DNA of 64,000 bases from Metarhizium brunneum (Eukaryota > Ascomycota > Sordariomycetes > Hypocreales > Clavicipitaceae), in NCBI RefSeq assembly GCF_013426205.1, contig NC_089423.1, positions 3,286,001-3,350,000 on the forward strand, written 5' to 3'. The position numbers and the translations under genes were made by a program. The notes under the pieces were generated by a model. It was given only the letters and a program-made list of their open reading frames with translations. It had not been told where the DNA came from and did no database searches. Of this stretch, positions 36,434 through 48,905 are shown in pieces (the first letter of the stretch is position 1; each line of letters starts with the position of its first letter).

Positions 36434-36637
36434 GGACCATTTCAAATCTAGACGATGGAATAATCGAGGGCAAACATCAATCAACAGTGTATATATATGG
36501 CCTGACAAATGGCCAATCCTGGCGTTGAAGAAAAGCAAAACACAAAATTTTCAAGTCAGGAAATCATTTCACGGTGACCCGTTGGGTGCTGGGTGCTGAA
36601 TACAGTTTTTTTTTATTTTGATCTTTTGGCCAATTTT

Positions 36638-37819
36638 TTATATTGAGACTTCTGGCCGGTTCTTGTTCAAAGTCTCCAAAAGCGTGCAGGCATGGCATAC
36701 CTGTTGGCTGGACATGTATCCGCATTTGATGCACGCCCCGAGAGTTTGCAGTGGTCCAGTTGGCCGTTGCCTTTGTCCCTTTTGCTGTCTTCGACCACGA
36801 AGGGGGAGCTTGACAGATCCGTCGTCAGTTGGTGTTCCATTGGGACTAATCTCAGTCTCAAGCTCCGTCGTTTTGTGCTTTGGCTTTAACGCAGCCTCCA
36901 TTTCTGCAAGTTCACCCCCGGAAGTCCGCCCATTTGCTGATCCGCACCCCCCCATTCCTTCACCTTCGTCACATGCGCACGCATCTTGGCTCTTATCTGG
37001 AGTGAGCCGTGCCATGTCTTCTCCGCTTCTCACAATATCTAATATTGCACTTGGTCGTACCTTCTCCAAGTTTTTGATAAGTGTACGGGCAGTCCCGCGA
37101 AATGCCTCCGGGCTGTAGATGCATTCCGTGCTGAAGTAATCCAATCTTTTGTGGTGCGCATAGAGCACAATTTCCTTCTCGTATGCGTATTTCAGCGGTT
37201 TGCTTCTTTGAATACCAGTGGAAGCACTGCCAGTAACAATACTCGTGCTCCGTGATAAGCGAGGTAAGTCGCCTCGTAACAAGTTCATAAGGACGGTCTC
37301 GGCGATGTCGTCGGCGTTGTGTCCTGTAACGACATGCTTGATGTTCAACAAGTTGGCTCCGCGGTCGAGAGCCTGTCGACGAAAAACACCACAATACGTG
37401 CAATTTCCTTTCTTCCCTATAGTCTCGACTACTTGATCCATGGTCCATCCGAAAAGTTCATCGTAGCCCACGATTTTTAGTGGCATATCGTATTGGACGG
37501 CATTCCGCTTCACTGTCTCGAGTGAATCATCCCGGTAGCCTTTGATACCTTCGTCAATACTCAATAGCACCAAATCAAGGCCGTAATTGTGCCTCTCATT
37601 TAATGTTTTCAAGACTGATGCCAAGACGGTTGAGTCTTTGCCACCCGATGCGCCGATTGCAACCTTTTCGCCGGGGAAAAAAAGCTTAGATGAGGCTATG
37701 GTGTGATGTACTTCATCTTCGAACACCGAGAGGAAGCATTCCTTGCATAATTTGTGGTGGTTCTTTGGTCTTTTTATGACTGCCCGGTTCCCACACCGGA
37801 GGCAAGCAGCCGGAGGCAT
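36638..37819 (-). CDS. NCS6: tRNA wobble-uridine thiolase Ncs6/Ctu1
   Basis: This is the catalytic subunit of the Ncs6-Ncs2 (Ctu1-Ctu2) complex, which 2-thiolates U34 of tRNA Lys, Glu and Gln in the cytosol using sulfur from Urm1. The single exon encodes 393 residues. An N-terminal zinc-ribbon is visible ([17 protein letters not shown]), then the PP-loop ATP site ([15 protein letters not shown]), the [13 protein letters not shown] cysteine motif and [21 protein letters not shown]-terminal pair of CxxC motifs ([17 protein letters not shown]) closes the protein, as in the family. An insertion of about 60 polar residues precedes this last ribbon. The start lies directly before the zinc-ribbon. 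The gene converges on the complex I subunit gene 205 bp away and diverges from the eL8 gene. Confidence 0.94.
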   Translation of the reverse strand: MPPAACLRCGNRAVIKRPKNHHKLCKECFLSVFEDEVHHTIASSKLFFPGEKVAIGASGGKDSTVLASVLKTLNERHNYGLDLVLLSIDEGIKGYRDDSLETVKRNAVQYDMPLKIVGYDELFGWTMDQVVETIGKKGNCTYCGVFRRQALDRGANLLNIKHVVTGHNADDIAETVLMNLLRGDLPRLSRSTSIVTGSASTGIQRSKPLKYAYEKEIVLYAHHKRLDYFSTECIYSPEAFRGTARTLIKNLEKVRPSAILDIVRSGEDMARLTPDKSQDACACDEGEGMGGCGSANGRTSGGELAEMEAALKPKHKTTELETEISPNGTPTDDGSVKLPLRGRRQQKGQRQRPTGPLQTLGACIKCGYMSSQQVCHACTLLETLNKNRPEVSI

Positions 37820-38303
37820 TGTCTCGACAAGTGAGTGAAGTGTGTGCCTTCAATACAAGTAGTACGAACTGGATATCCAGAGGACAGAAATCTTGGGTGC
37901 CGTCTTTGAAGTCTGGCTCTGCTCTTCGAAATATATACTGCAAAATCCGAGCGGCTCTGATGTGAAGAAATCTTTACACGGAGTATGTCAGCCAGTCACG
38001 CCTCTTCTGTATGTCGATTTTGCCTGACTCGAAGAACATGATTGGGCAGCGACGAAAAGACCTTGCACAACCACGATGAGCACGTGATACTGCGATTCCA
38101 GCCACAGCCTAGCCACATGCTGGCCCAAAATCGGCATGTTTGGTGTGGGGCGGTCCGCGCTGGCTAGTGTGGCACACAGCGAAGCCCTAATTTTCCGCCC
38201 ACCATCCAGCACAACTTTTTCTTCTTTGATCCTCTGACAACCCATCCATCTCGGCTGCAAGCACCTCTGCTCTTCACGACTGAGCACCGCCGATCAAGAC
38301 AAG
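37820..38303. promoter_or_regulatory. Divergent promoter region, NCS6 / eL8
   Basis: These 484 bp lie between the NCS6 start (minus) and the eL8 start (plus). The eL8-proximal part has pyrimidine-rich stretches (acaactttttcttctttgat), a common leader feature in ribosomal protein genes, and an AGCCCTAATTTTCCGCCC block near 38182. Assignment of any of these as a protein-binding site is inference. Confidence 0.45.
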
Positions 38304-39530
38304 ATGGTAAGTTTCTAACTCACACAGGACTCTCATGGCCACAGTTTGTGAGTCAAATACGTGAAAGCGCTATTTGATCCTCGGCGTCGACAATGCCTCT
38401 TTTTGCGACGCTGCTGGAAATTCCGCCGACTCGTCGAACACATACAAGATGTAACGTTTTGAGTGTGGGAGACCTGGAGGTGAAGACTTGGCTGGAGATG
38501 CGGGCATGCGCTGAAACATTGCCATGATTTCCCAATCATCTCGTTAGAGTTCAGAGAAGACCGTTTAGCTTGAGCAACTCGCTAATGTCTTCTTTTCTCA
38601 ATGACAGCCCCCCAAGACTGGAAAGAAGGTGGCCCCGGCCCCTTTCCCTCAGGGAAAGGCTGGCTCGAAGAAGGCTCCCAAGGTGTGTATATTCCTCCGC
38701 TTCCAAGATTTCAGAAGGGGGGGGGGCATCTGAACTGACGGGAAATTTTGCAGAACCCTCTCATCGAGAAGCGCCCCCGCAACTACGGCATCGGCCAGGA
38801 CATCCAGCCCAAGCGAAACCTCTCCCGCATGGTAAAGTGGCCCGAGTATGTCCGTCTTCAGCGCCAGAAGAAGATCCTCCAGATGCGCCTGAAGGTTCCC
38901 CCTGCTCTGTCCCAGTTCCAGCACGTCCTCGACCGCAACACTGCTGCGCAGGCCTTCAAGCTCCTCAACAAGTACCGCCCTGAGACCAAGGTCGAGAAGA
39001 AGGAGCGTCTCCTGAAGGAGGCTACCGCCATCAAGGAGGGCAAGAAGAAGGAGGACGTCAGCAAGAAGCCTTACACCGTCAAGTACGGCTTGAACCACGT
39101 CGTCGGTCTCATTGAGAACAAGAAGGCTTCCCTGGTCCTCATCCCCAACGATGTTGACCCCATTGAGTTGGTTGTCTTCCTGCCTTCTCTCTGCAAGAAG
39201 ATGGGCGTCCCCTATGCCATTGTCAAGGGCAAGGCCCGTCTCGGCACCGTCGTCCACAAGAAGGTTGGTCAGAATTCCTACGAAATTTGCCTTGCCTAAA
39301 ATATTACATGCTAACGAATCTAATTACAGACCGCTGCCGTTCTGGCCCTCACCGAGGTCCGATCAGAGGACAAGACCGAGCTTTCCAAGCTCGTCTCTTC
39401 CGTCAAGGACGGCTTCATGGAGAAGCACGAGCAGGCTCGCCGACAGTGGGGTGGTGGCATCATGGGCGCCAAGGCCCAGATGCGCATTACCAAGAAGCAG
39501 AAGGCTGCGGAGGCTGCCACCAAGATTTAA
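38304..39530 (+). CDS. RPL8: 60S ribosomal protein eL8 (L7a/L8)
   Basis: This is a structural protein of the large cytosolic ribosomal subunit, of the L7Ae/L30e RNA-binding family. Exons 38304-38306, 38608-38682, 38754-39263 and 39330-39530 give 262 residues, the usual fungal length. The first coding exon is only the ATG, followed at once by GTAAGT and a 301-nt intron. The mature sequence begins [20 protein letters not shown]. Family landmarks are [20 protein letters not shown], the [14 protein letters not shown] segment, and the L7Ae core [20 protein letters not shown] and [20 protein letters not shown]. The C-terminus is [20 protein letters not shown]. Codon use is strongly C-ending, as expected for high expression. 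The last intron has a GTTGGT donor. I searched the first intron for C/D-box snoRNA motifs and found no convincing pair. Confidence 0.96.
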
Positions 39531-42108
39531 GCTGTCTTATACCATTTGTGCATTGAGGGCTGAGGGATTCATCAACGGTGTTGCGGGTTTCAGGACATGA
39601 CCAAAAAATGAATGAAATTTTTAGCGACTAATTGTGTATGCCGCTTTTCTTTGCCATGATAATGAGACCTGAAAGGGCAGCGACTGTGCTTCGTACCAGA
39701 TGTTCCCATGCAAAAGTGGCCAGGCATTAAACATGCATGGCTCAATGCTTGGCTTGCCGCGGTGTAGTCGTTTTTCTTCTTTCTTTTGCTTGACCTACTA
39801 TGCTAGAGTGATGTGAGACACGGATTGACCTTATCTGCCACGGTTCCAAATGCATCTAGAAAATTCCTCCAAGTGGTTTGCCCATCGCTCCTGGTTCACC
39901 AACCTAGAGCCGAAAAGCATATCAACATGGTAGTGCATAATGGCAGTCATTATGCCTTATATCAACCCTTCGGACCTTGTTGAGGGCAACAGCAGTCTTT
40001 TGTAGCAGACTAGAATTCCCTGTATTAAAAGCAATACGCTTATATACACATGCCTAGGCATATGTATAGCACTCTTGAAAAGTATCCGACGTGATTCCGG
40101 ATTAGGCAAGCTGCCTCATTTAAAGTCATTGTCCGATAGTGTCGTCCGTACTGCGCTGTTGCTGTTCAGGCAAGTAGTCGGATTTTTCATGTCCCTAATG
40201 TGTCGATGTTAGCAGCTGACGGAGTTGCTATTCCCCCTAGTAAGTACTACTAGCTTTAGGAAGTGATGCGCGTGAGAGGTTTCCATGTAGGATTCCTATC
40301 GACTTATGGTGTCCCAGCAACTGCCCCAATGGCTTATATGAAGGAGAAACTGGTGTCTGTCTCTGGAACTGGCCTATTTATCATTAGCTGCCTAGCTTGT
40401 TTTTTTTAATCTCATGAGCTCTCCTAGTTGGCCAGCATATGCCGCGGGGCGGGGAAGCTTCCTGCTTGGTTCCGAATCGGACATTCTTGGTGTCTTCTGG
40501 AAGACTTTTCATTTCGAAACGACTGGTTTCAAAGGTACACGGGTTGTGCCTTGGATGTACCTAGAGTACATTGGTACTTGCAGCACCAAGGCATGAATGG
40601 TTTGTGGGGACTCGGCGATTGTGAACATTCAAGGCTTGCGGATAACTGGAAGAAATTGAGCATGTCCCAGCCAATCAGGGGACATGTTTTTGCGGGACAT
40701 GGGAGACGACATCGAAGAGACGGATGGAAATATCGAGGCTATTGGACACTTTGCGCATCATCCTCCACTGCTGCATCGAGGGACAGGACCAAACTTGTCT
40801 CGACAGAACATTGAACTCGGCCAAGTCAATCGAGCAGCCTTGGGAGCCCTGTAGGGACTGGTTTTCTTGCTGCTGCCTGGTCGGCTGGGTTCAACTCAGT
40901 CTGCGCAACCCCTGATGCAAAGACGGCGAAGCGAACCACCACTTCGTCCCCAAGCGGCAAGGGCCAATGCCACCCGCTTTGCCACAGGGAGTCTGGTGCA
41001 TCAACTCATCTTTGCGACACTTTGTCACCGGTCATGTATGCATTAGCTGCGGGCCTTTTTGCTGATGCGTCCCGGGCCCTTGCCTCGCCGGTCCCTGCGA
41101 TGGCATCAAGCCCAGCCCAGCATTTGCGCCACCCGGCCAATCAATAGCAAATCGCTGGCATCGATGGCTGTTCCGCGACGGTGTGGGCCCTGGCAAACGC
41201 ACAGAAAGCCACATGTTGCAAGGCGAGTCTCCATTTGCATGGCAGGATACGGACATGGAGTTGATATTCAAAGTCGGGCCCTGTCATCGGGTCCTCTTCC
41301 CCAGCAAGGCCTGGCTGGTCTGGTAGGATCAGAGCCCTGGCTGCTCGCGCATTTTTCTTTGGACAGGACAATATGGAATCGATACTACGTGTGGCTTTAA
41401 TGACAAGGTGTTTCAATGCTCCGTCAAGATGGAAACCCGCTCAACTGGTTGCCACTGCGCGAACTCCCTTCTTCCAGCAGCCTGGACCCCAAGTCTATGC
41501 TACCTGACGAAAGGGGGTTTTTCTTTCTTTCTTGAGCCGACGTTCGTCTGGTATTAGTCTCTCTGGCTTGATCCTGTCAAAAGAGCAGAAAACAGGAGTG
41601 CAGTCCACCACCTCCTACGACCACGAGATCGGCAATTTTCCCTTGCGTACGTTCGCCGGTTCGCACTTCTCGGACTCGACATTGCTTTTCCCTTCTTCTT
41701 TTCTTTTGTTTTTTGCAAAGAAGTTGCATTACTTTACTCCCTTTGGCTAGTATTTGGGATCGTCTGGTTCTGGTTTTTGGCTAGCCTGGTCCCCGCATAT
41801 CGTTCAGCTCACGTTGTTGAGATAGTTTTTCGTTTCTTTTGCCAGTACTACCAGACTCCCTCTACAGATCGTGCGTCAGTTGCGGTCACATTGTCAGCAC
41901 ACCACCAAAAACGGTTCGGGCGACTCGTTGCCATACTCGAGGATATTACCATCACGTTGGACAAGTTCAAAAAACATACAACGTTTCTCCATCTTGGGAT
42001 CTTGGGCATAAGGTGTAAGCTGAGGCATCGCCCTTGGACCGTCAACAGCAGCAAAGGTCGTTTCCGTTCCCTCAGAACTTCTCCCGCCTGCCCCTAGCCC
42101 TCATCACC
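39531..42108. other. Intergenic region upstream of the Pth11-like gene
   Basis: About 2.6 kb with no supportable gene. A 128-codon plus-strand frame at 40428-40814 has no domain. AACATTGAA occurs at 40807. From about 41500 the plus strand shows pyrimidine tracts (ttttctttctttcttgagcc, cttttcccttcttctttt) that fit the promoter and leader of the receptor gene. Confidence 0.5.
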
Positions 42109-43254
42109 ATGGGTTGGGTTGCCAATGCAACTCCCGAGGTTGACGCCCAGTCACAATGGGCGACCATACTGGCGGTGTGCATTGTCTTATCGGTGCTTTC
42201 CATAGCCACAGTTTCTTGTCGGCTCTGGATCAGAGGCACGGCTCGTGGTCTTGCTGGAGATGACTACATGTCGGGCTTGTCCATGATTTTCGCCTTCATC
42301 TATTCAATTCTCTGCATTGTCCAAACCAAATACGGCCTGGGGCTGCCTCTCAAACTTCGACCCAAGGCAAACATCGGTCCCTATTCACAGGTCAACTTTG
42401 CCGGCCGCCCCATCTATCAGATCGGCATCAGCTTCTTCAAAATTGCTCTCCTCATCAGCTACCTGCGCTTGCTTCAAGGTACGGACCGCAAGGTCTACCG
42501 GATGGTGGTTTGGACCACCATCGTCATTGTCTTTCTAGCGCACCTGGGATGCACCCTATCCTTGGTGTTTGCCTGCACTCCTGTTGAAAAGTCATGGAAG
42601 CCGTGGGTGGCGGGATCCTGTCTGCAGCCAGGCCCTTCCTTCACCGGCTACGCCGTTGTCACGATTGTGTCGGACGTTGTCGTGGCTGTATTGCCCATTC
42701 CCGTGCTCCTGAAGCTCAATGTGCGGCCGGAAAAGAAACTGGGCCTCATTGGCATCTTCATGCTGGGTCTCTTCACCACGCTCTGCTCCATCATGCGATA
42801 CGTACAGATTGACCGAATCCAGAACGGCGACGGCAACTCGACCATGCTGGTCCTCTGGGGAACCATTGAATTCAATGTCGGCGTGAGTTTGTGTTTCTTA
42901 CGGCAGCGTTTGTGCCAGCCTGTCAGTCCCCTACTAACCAGGTTTCTGTAGAACATGGTTTCATCACTCCCGTTCCTGGCACCAGTCTGCATGAAGAAGG
43001 CCAGAGACTACAGATCCAAGTACTCTGGTGGCTCCAACAGCGGCCCGAGTCGCAGCCGAGGACTACGAAACGGGGAGCGCTACAAGCTCAGCGACAGAAG
43101 CCACGACAAGAGCGCATTTGTATCGGCAAACAAGTCTGGCAGCGAGGAGAATATCCTCGACAATGGCGCCATTTTGAAATCAGTCACATACAGCGTGCAA
43201 ATCGATGAAGGGTCCAAGAGCAGACCAAGCGGTCGCCGAGATGACGAGGTCTAG
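42109..43254 (+). CDS. Pth11-like rhodopsin-domain membrane protein
   Basis: This fungal integral membrane protein of the Pth11-related family is a putative seven-helix receptor at the plasma membrane. Ligand and pathway are unknown. Exons 42109-42882 and 42952-43254 join in phase 0 (NVG into NMVSSLPFL) to give 358 residues. Hydrophobic segments are visible at WATILAVCIVLSVLSIATVS, MSGLSMIFAFIYSILCIV, ISFFKIALLISYLRLL, MVVWTTIVIVFLAHLGCTLS, AVVTIVSDVVVAVLPIPVLL, LIGIFMLGLFTTLCSIMRYV and LVLWGTIEFNVG. Family signatures include GDDYMSG, KYGLGL, YLRLL and CTPVEKSWKP. No N-terminal CFEM domain is present. The tail is polar, Ser/Arg/Lys-rich. An upstream in-frame ATG at 42034 would add 25 residues. 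I prefer MGWVANATPEV, which directly precedes the first helix. Confidence 0.85.
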
Positions 43255-45108
43255 GCGATTGGCTTTTGTGTATGTACATGACTTGGCACGCGTGTGATTT
43301 TACGGCTAGACGGGGAAAAGTACAGCGATGAACCATGCTTTCAACTCTAACAAAAGCGCCTTTTTTCTTCTTTTTTTTCTTTTTGAAAATGACACTATTT
43401 CTCGTGTATCTAACAAGGAAGATTTATATTAATATTCAGGCTATTTTGGAATACTTTCAGCAGATGACGGTTTAAAAGGGGCATCATTGCATATAGAGAA
43501 ACAGTGTTGCTGCACGCAGGATACACATGTAGTTATAATTATAACCAAAATATCATCTTGACTCAATGGCCGGTTCTCTGCGCCAAGTCGCCGCGTCTAC
43601 TCTTGTCCAAGATGTACCGGCGCATGCACGAGCTGCAGATGGATCCGATCCAACATGCACAATATCTCGCGGCCCACGACGCTTTTCGACCAGCGCCATG
43701 ATATGCGGTCATATTCTTGTTTTTCTTCCTCTTCGTCGTCGTCTTTTTTTGGCCCCCCGGTCTTCTGGGGCGGAGCATGCGCACGCACTCGGCACGGCGC
43801 GTCTGGTGCATGTATGTACAATCTACCATACTCCGTAGACGCGAGCCTGAATGCTGCACAGACAATTTTGCTGATCCGGCACGCGGCAACCACAACGAGC
43901 CGCGCTCACGAACGACCGGCATTTGCAAAATCGACTGCCTGCCATGGCCCCGGTGCCTCGATTCACGCACGCGAGGGGGAATCGAGCCTGCATGCGTTTC
44001 TGTTCCAGTGACCCGGGCTGGGTTGCACCAGCGCGCTGACGACAGCCGGTCGGCGGTGCATGTTGAATGTCTGGCCAATTCGTAAGTTGCCCAACGAGGG
44101 CTTCGAATCAACCATTGAATTGGCCAGACAGGACGGGGCTTTGCCGTCTACGGGCCCTCACAGCTCCCCCAGCCTGACATAATTAATTAACTGGTCCCCG
44201 CTCGCCAGTAGCCAATGCTTTCGTCGAGATGCAAGTCGCGTCAATTGATCCCTCTTGGCCACAGGGTTCACGGGCGTCTCCGCGGAAAACTGGGGCGTCA
44301 AGGGGGAGGGAGCGTAAGACGGCCCGTACGGCGACCCGACGGCATTCAATCTGGGTTCTGGACACGCCATGACCCTGGCAAGTCCCGGCCTGTCTGGTCC
44401 GTCGTGCCACCACGAAACACTCCGTGGTCGGGTGGGTGCCGCTACGTTGCGGTGCATCTCACGCCAAGCTTATCATCCAGATGCTTGCCTATAGTAACTA
44501 AGTGTACGGAGTACTAGTAATTGCTTCCGCCCTGTCAGTTATCAACTTATGGCCCCCAACGGAGCGGATGCTTGAATGAGGCATGTGGGCCGGCAGGAGC
44601 AATCAAGAGCTGGAGGCCTGCGGCTTGTAGTATATTTCCGAGTACGTACTGTAGTTTGATGTGGTAAACAACGAAACCCATGCCTCGTAGTACATGTACG
44701 CAAATACCATGTACAAGATCAATTACATACATGCCTAGTGGACCAACTAGGATACTATTCAAACATGCTGAAAATGACCACAAAATGGACTTCAAGCATC
44801 CAAAGTCACGTCAAGACCAAGTAAGCCATCCATCCCCAAGCTCCTCCTAAATACATCAACTTGGTTTGTCCCGTGAATTGTGCGCGCCGATACGACTTGA
44901 CTGATTAGGTGCACAGGCTGCATTATGCTATTACTCGTCAAGTATTCGAAAACGGACAAGATTCACCTTCCTTCCAATACGGGAGCATTTGCACAAGCCA
45001 CAGCTCAACTCTGCGATTTCTCTAGCCAAGGTAGGTATCTGAACACGGACTACCTGCGACACGAACACTGCTTGGCACGGTATGCGGGAGTGACGGGGAA
45101 CCCCCTTG
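43255..45108. other. Convergent intergenic region
   Basis: About 1.85 kb between the 3' ends of the receptor (plus) and monooxygenase (minus) genes. Frames around 43560-44110 overlap on both strands with no domain. TACTCCGTA at 43829 and TACGGAGTA at 44505 lie here. Otherwise nothing is recognised. Confidence 0.5.
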
Positions 45109-47131
45109 TCAACCCACAACCCTATCCGCCACTTCATCGTAAACAATGTCCATCTGCCGTTTAGTTAGCAGAGGGCTTTCAGGGCCAATTCGAGCCCACT
45201 CATGGGCATCCAAGCAAGCACGACGAGACGCCAGGACCCCTGGGCGTGCCCTGTTGATCACTACATCCTCATACTGATCCAGTGCATGGCGTAGTATGCC
45301 TCGTTCCAGGCCATGAGCTGCTTGCTCCTCAGCAGCCAAGTTGTCAGCTGTTGCTGACGTCGCTGTCTGCCGCTCGTTGCCAGCAGTAGAAGCGGATTCA
45401 TTGTCAGCTACCAGTAGCGGCGTGACATGATTCGCAAAGTCGACAACATCAGCAATGGCATGGTTTGCTCCCTCGCCTCGATCTGTATTAAAGGCGCAAG
45501 TCAGTCGAATTCACCTAGGATAGATTGATCGGCAATGGGCCATTCGACAGAGTCTTGTCGCGAATCGTAGCACATGTGGGCGGAGCGCTGAGCAAGGCAT
45601 CTAGCCCTGCCCTGGCTCGCCTGACACAGGAGACACCAGCCCCAGCCCCCAAAAGATCTGAACCGAGCTTGCGCTGATCCGTGGAGTAGGCGCCAAACTC
45701 TTCCAGGACCCTTCCATGATTCTTCATCTGGAGAATTTCGTGCTAGGGCGGATAGAGGGGGGTTTGAAACAGAAGGAGAGAGACATGAGCCCGGTGACTT
45801 ACACATTGCCATATGGTGTAGTGAGTCTCCCATCAACACGGCGTTTCCTGTTGTATGTAGGCCTTTTGGTGGAGGCCAGTCCGAGAGATCCACGCTCCTG
45901 ATTTCTGTGTCGTCTGTTATCGCTCCCATGACAGACCGAAATGGTTCTGCGTATGACGCTGCAAACTCCAAAAATAACTTGCGTCGGTCCTCTTGAGTAT
46001 CTGGCACGCATACTTGTTTCTTCCTTCCCAAATACCCATCTCTGTACGGCCAGGAGAGACATATTTGCAGATTATACGAATCAGGCGGGTTATCCGGGCT
46101 ATTGCCAGGTGCATCCAAAACTGTGTACAAAATATTAACATGTATACAACCTCCCTGATGTAGCTGTGGACGGTTTTCCTTTTTCTCTGACAACAAGTGT
46201 TTGAGGTTGCAGCAATGTGGCATGGAAGGGTAGAACCTACCGCTCATATAGACGAACGAGTCGTTCTCTGACGAGGTTCCCTGAAGAAAGTACGCGTCCT
46301 GCTCTCGCATTCCAGCTATTTGGACCGTGGACAACTGCATCTTTACACCCATGACAGCAATGGGAATTCGGTACAAGTTCTCCTGCGCCAGCTCTGGAAA
46401 CAGGGCCTTTCGAACCCGTGAATTGCTACCATCACATGCAACAAGCAAGCCGCCAACGCAAGTCGAGCCATCGTCGAATGTTACGGTAATCACACTTGAG
46501 CAGCCTTTTCCAGTTTCGTTTACGGCCTCATCAGAGCAGCTGTTTGGAGTTTCAATAAAGGACTTGAACGCCTTGCCCCACTAGATAGTACTTCAGTCAG
46601 AGACTTGTTGGCCAGCCAAATGCACGTATGTCTGCGCTTCGAGTACAGCATTGTTGAGCAATTACCGGCAATTGTACGGGTCAGCATGAATCTTCTTACC
46701 TCGATATCAACATCTGTGGCTAGCCACTTTCTCAACCTCTCTCGTGTTACGCGGGCTCGCACTGTCTCTGGAAGAGGCGGTGTTGTTGCTTTGAGTTCAC
46801 CGGTGCTGAGATCGTAGAAGGGGAATCTCGGAACAAGGCCTGACGCAATGCCCTGACGATCGACGTACGTCTCTGCGAATCTGGACAGTAGTTCAGGCCT
46901 GAGAAGAGACCTCAACATGGGAAGGGACCAATTGAGCGTCAAACCCCATCCAACCCCACGGGTGTTCATGTCTGCATCCCGCTCGAAGATGCGGAAAGGT
47001 ACACCCTGCTGGCGCAAATGCTGGGCCAGCAACAAGCCGCTGATACCCGCCCCGATGATGATGACTGGCCGGCAGTCTGAGACTGACGCTGAGGGCGCCG
47101 CCGAGATAGACTTGGCTCCGCCTTGTGCCAT
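45109..47131 (-). CDS. FAD-dependent monooxygenase
   Basis: This is a group A flavoprotein monooxygenase of the p-hydroxybenzoate hydroxylase/UbiH-like fold. The substrate cannot be named. Exons 47131-46700, 46580-46241, 46120-45803 and 45482-45109 give 487 residues. The dinucleotide-binding motif VIIIGAGISGLLLAQHLRQQ is near residue 24, followed by the ribose-binding acid (RIFERD). The DG-like motif is GGLLVACDGSNSRVRKAL. The second FAD motif, TGNAVLMGDSLHHMAMY, runs into RGEGANHAIADVVDFANH across the last splice. That splice spans an intron of 320 nt, far longer than the others here, which contains a 70-codon open frame (see findings). The last 90 residues are polar and variable. No partner genes next to it suggest a biosynthetic cluster. 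Confidence 0.82.
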
Positions 47132-48905
47132 TCTGGCAACGTCTTCGTTATCAATGAGTGACGGACGAAATCAAGGGGAGGAGGCGACAAGGCGACAGGC
47201 AGTGCAAAACCGTAGGCAGACGCAGAGCGGGAGGTTGATCAACCGTAGAGCTATTAAGTTGGCCGCCCTCTTTTGAACATATTCATCCCAGGGTATCGCT
47301 GAGCAGAAGAAGAAGAAGGAAAAAACTTGGCACAACACGTGCTTGAGCTGCACAGAGAGGCGGGTCAGCAAACACACCATGGAGTCCGATATTGTAAGAT
47401 GGAGATACGTACTACCAGAATGATGGCCGCGACGGAGCGCAGGGGATCAATTTGGGTCAGTTTGAAAGATGTCAGTCGTTGGTCATGACAAAAGAGGAAA
47501 GTCTTGCCCAGCTCCTGAAGGTCAAAGACTTGTTGCCAATATTCCAGCGTCCGAGAGGACCTTTCTCTTCCACCACCAATCTAGATTGCCAAAATTTCTT
47601 CACCCAGATGTCTCCTGCGGGTAATCTGCCGAGCTGATCAGTCGACGCTTCGACGCAAGGAGTCCTTTCCCGGTTCGTTCGATGCCGATACCCCGACGTG
47701 TTACTCCCTCGTTACTATACCGATGAGCAGGTTGACAGGGTCATGATTACTACTACTCTGTGCACTTGGGAAAACTGTGGACCAAATCTGTGAGCTTTGG
47801 AGTCGCCAGATCGGAAATTGTGATGGGCCCACATGCACATGGAGTACTAGGCCTTGTCTTGGCCGCTAAGCACTAGTAGTACAAAGCAACTGGGGTTTGG
47901 GGACTCTCACGGTGACCTCTCTGCATGTGTCTTGCTAGCAGCAGGGCTACTAATAAAGGCACCAGGGATCCCTCGCAGTCCGTCGCTTCCAGAAGCTTAG
48001 TCTATGCCCAAGTATATTTCATCTCCTCATCTTTACGAAAGGCAAGCACAAACCCACGAATGGTTAGCTCAACAAATTTCCTCGGCACTATGTCCACGTC
48101 TACAATATCCGACCGCGTGGGCGTCTTCTCCATTCAGCCATGACCTGATAAAATCACCAACTGTTGTCCGGCATTGCCTCCGTTGTGGCTGGCGGACGAG
48201 TGGATCGTGGTGTTGACGAGCCTTCTTCCGATTTGGAGCCACCAAAACGATCACCGCCACAAGTTGGAAATGTGGAAGCTGGGGCTTTGTTTCGGTTCCG
48301 AGTCTGGCAACTGGCTGCTTCCATGAGACATGTACCGTAGGTGACAGTATCGCCAAACATCTGCACATAAATACCTCGTTCAGTTTTTCTGGCTCTGGTG
48401 GCTTGACCTGGAAGGCAAGCGCCTGGCAATTCCACTTTCAAAGCGACCCTTATTTTCTCACATCTTGACCGTGTGTGGACAAGGGGGAGGGACGAACGTA
48501 GCCAGGGGTCTTTGGTGTCCCAGCTGGTTGATAACCGAAGTACCCTCGCAGGTACAGTACTTCAGCGCACCCATGAAGGTACAAAAACGTCCAGGCAGAC
48601 GTGAATTGCTCGGCGGACTCGCTCTTTTTGCTAGCCGCGCTCATCCCCTAACTACTGACTTGCTGGAGATGCTGGAGCAAGATTCGGATCGATTGGGACA
48701 CAGATTTGCCTCTTGGAGGAGCGGCCATTGCCTGAAAGGGGACAGGACGCTTCTTCTGGTTGACCGGGGTCACGACGTTTTATTAGCGAGAGCTTGTCTA
48801 GATGGAGTGGAGGTAGCTGAGAGAACTCTAGACGGTATTGCATTGCCACGTACCTAGGTTTTTGTTGTGTTTAAACTCTCCCCATATATAACTAAGAGAT
48901 AATCT
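47132..48905. other. Intergenic region upstream of the FAD monooxygenase
   Basis: About 1.8 kb without a supportable gene. The part next to the monooxygenase start is pyrimidine-rich on the minus strand (gaagaagaagaaggaaaaaa on plus) and fits its leader. Frames at 48465-48857 (plus) and 48154-48441 (minus) show no domain. Confidence 0.5.

Noticed and set aside
42034..42108. Upstream start for the Pth11-like protein
   Set aside because: The 25 extra residues (MDRQQQQRSFPFPQNFSRLP and so on) are not typical of the family, and the next ATG directly precedes the first membrane helix.
43563..44111. 182-codon minus-strand frame between receptor and monooxygenase
   Set aside because: It includes a run of Lys codons from a poly-T/C tract, has no domain and conflicts with plus-strand frames of similar size.
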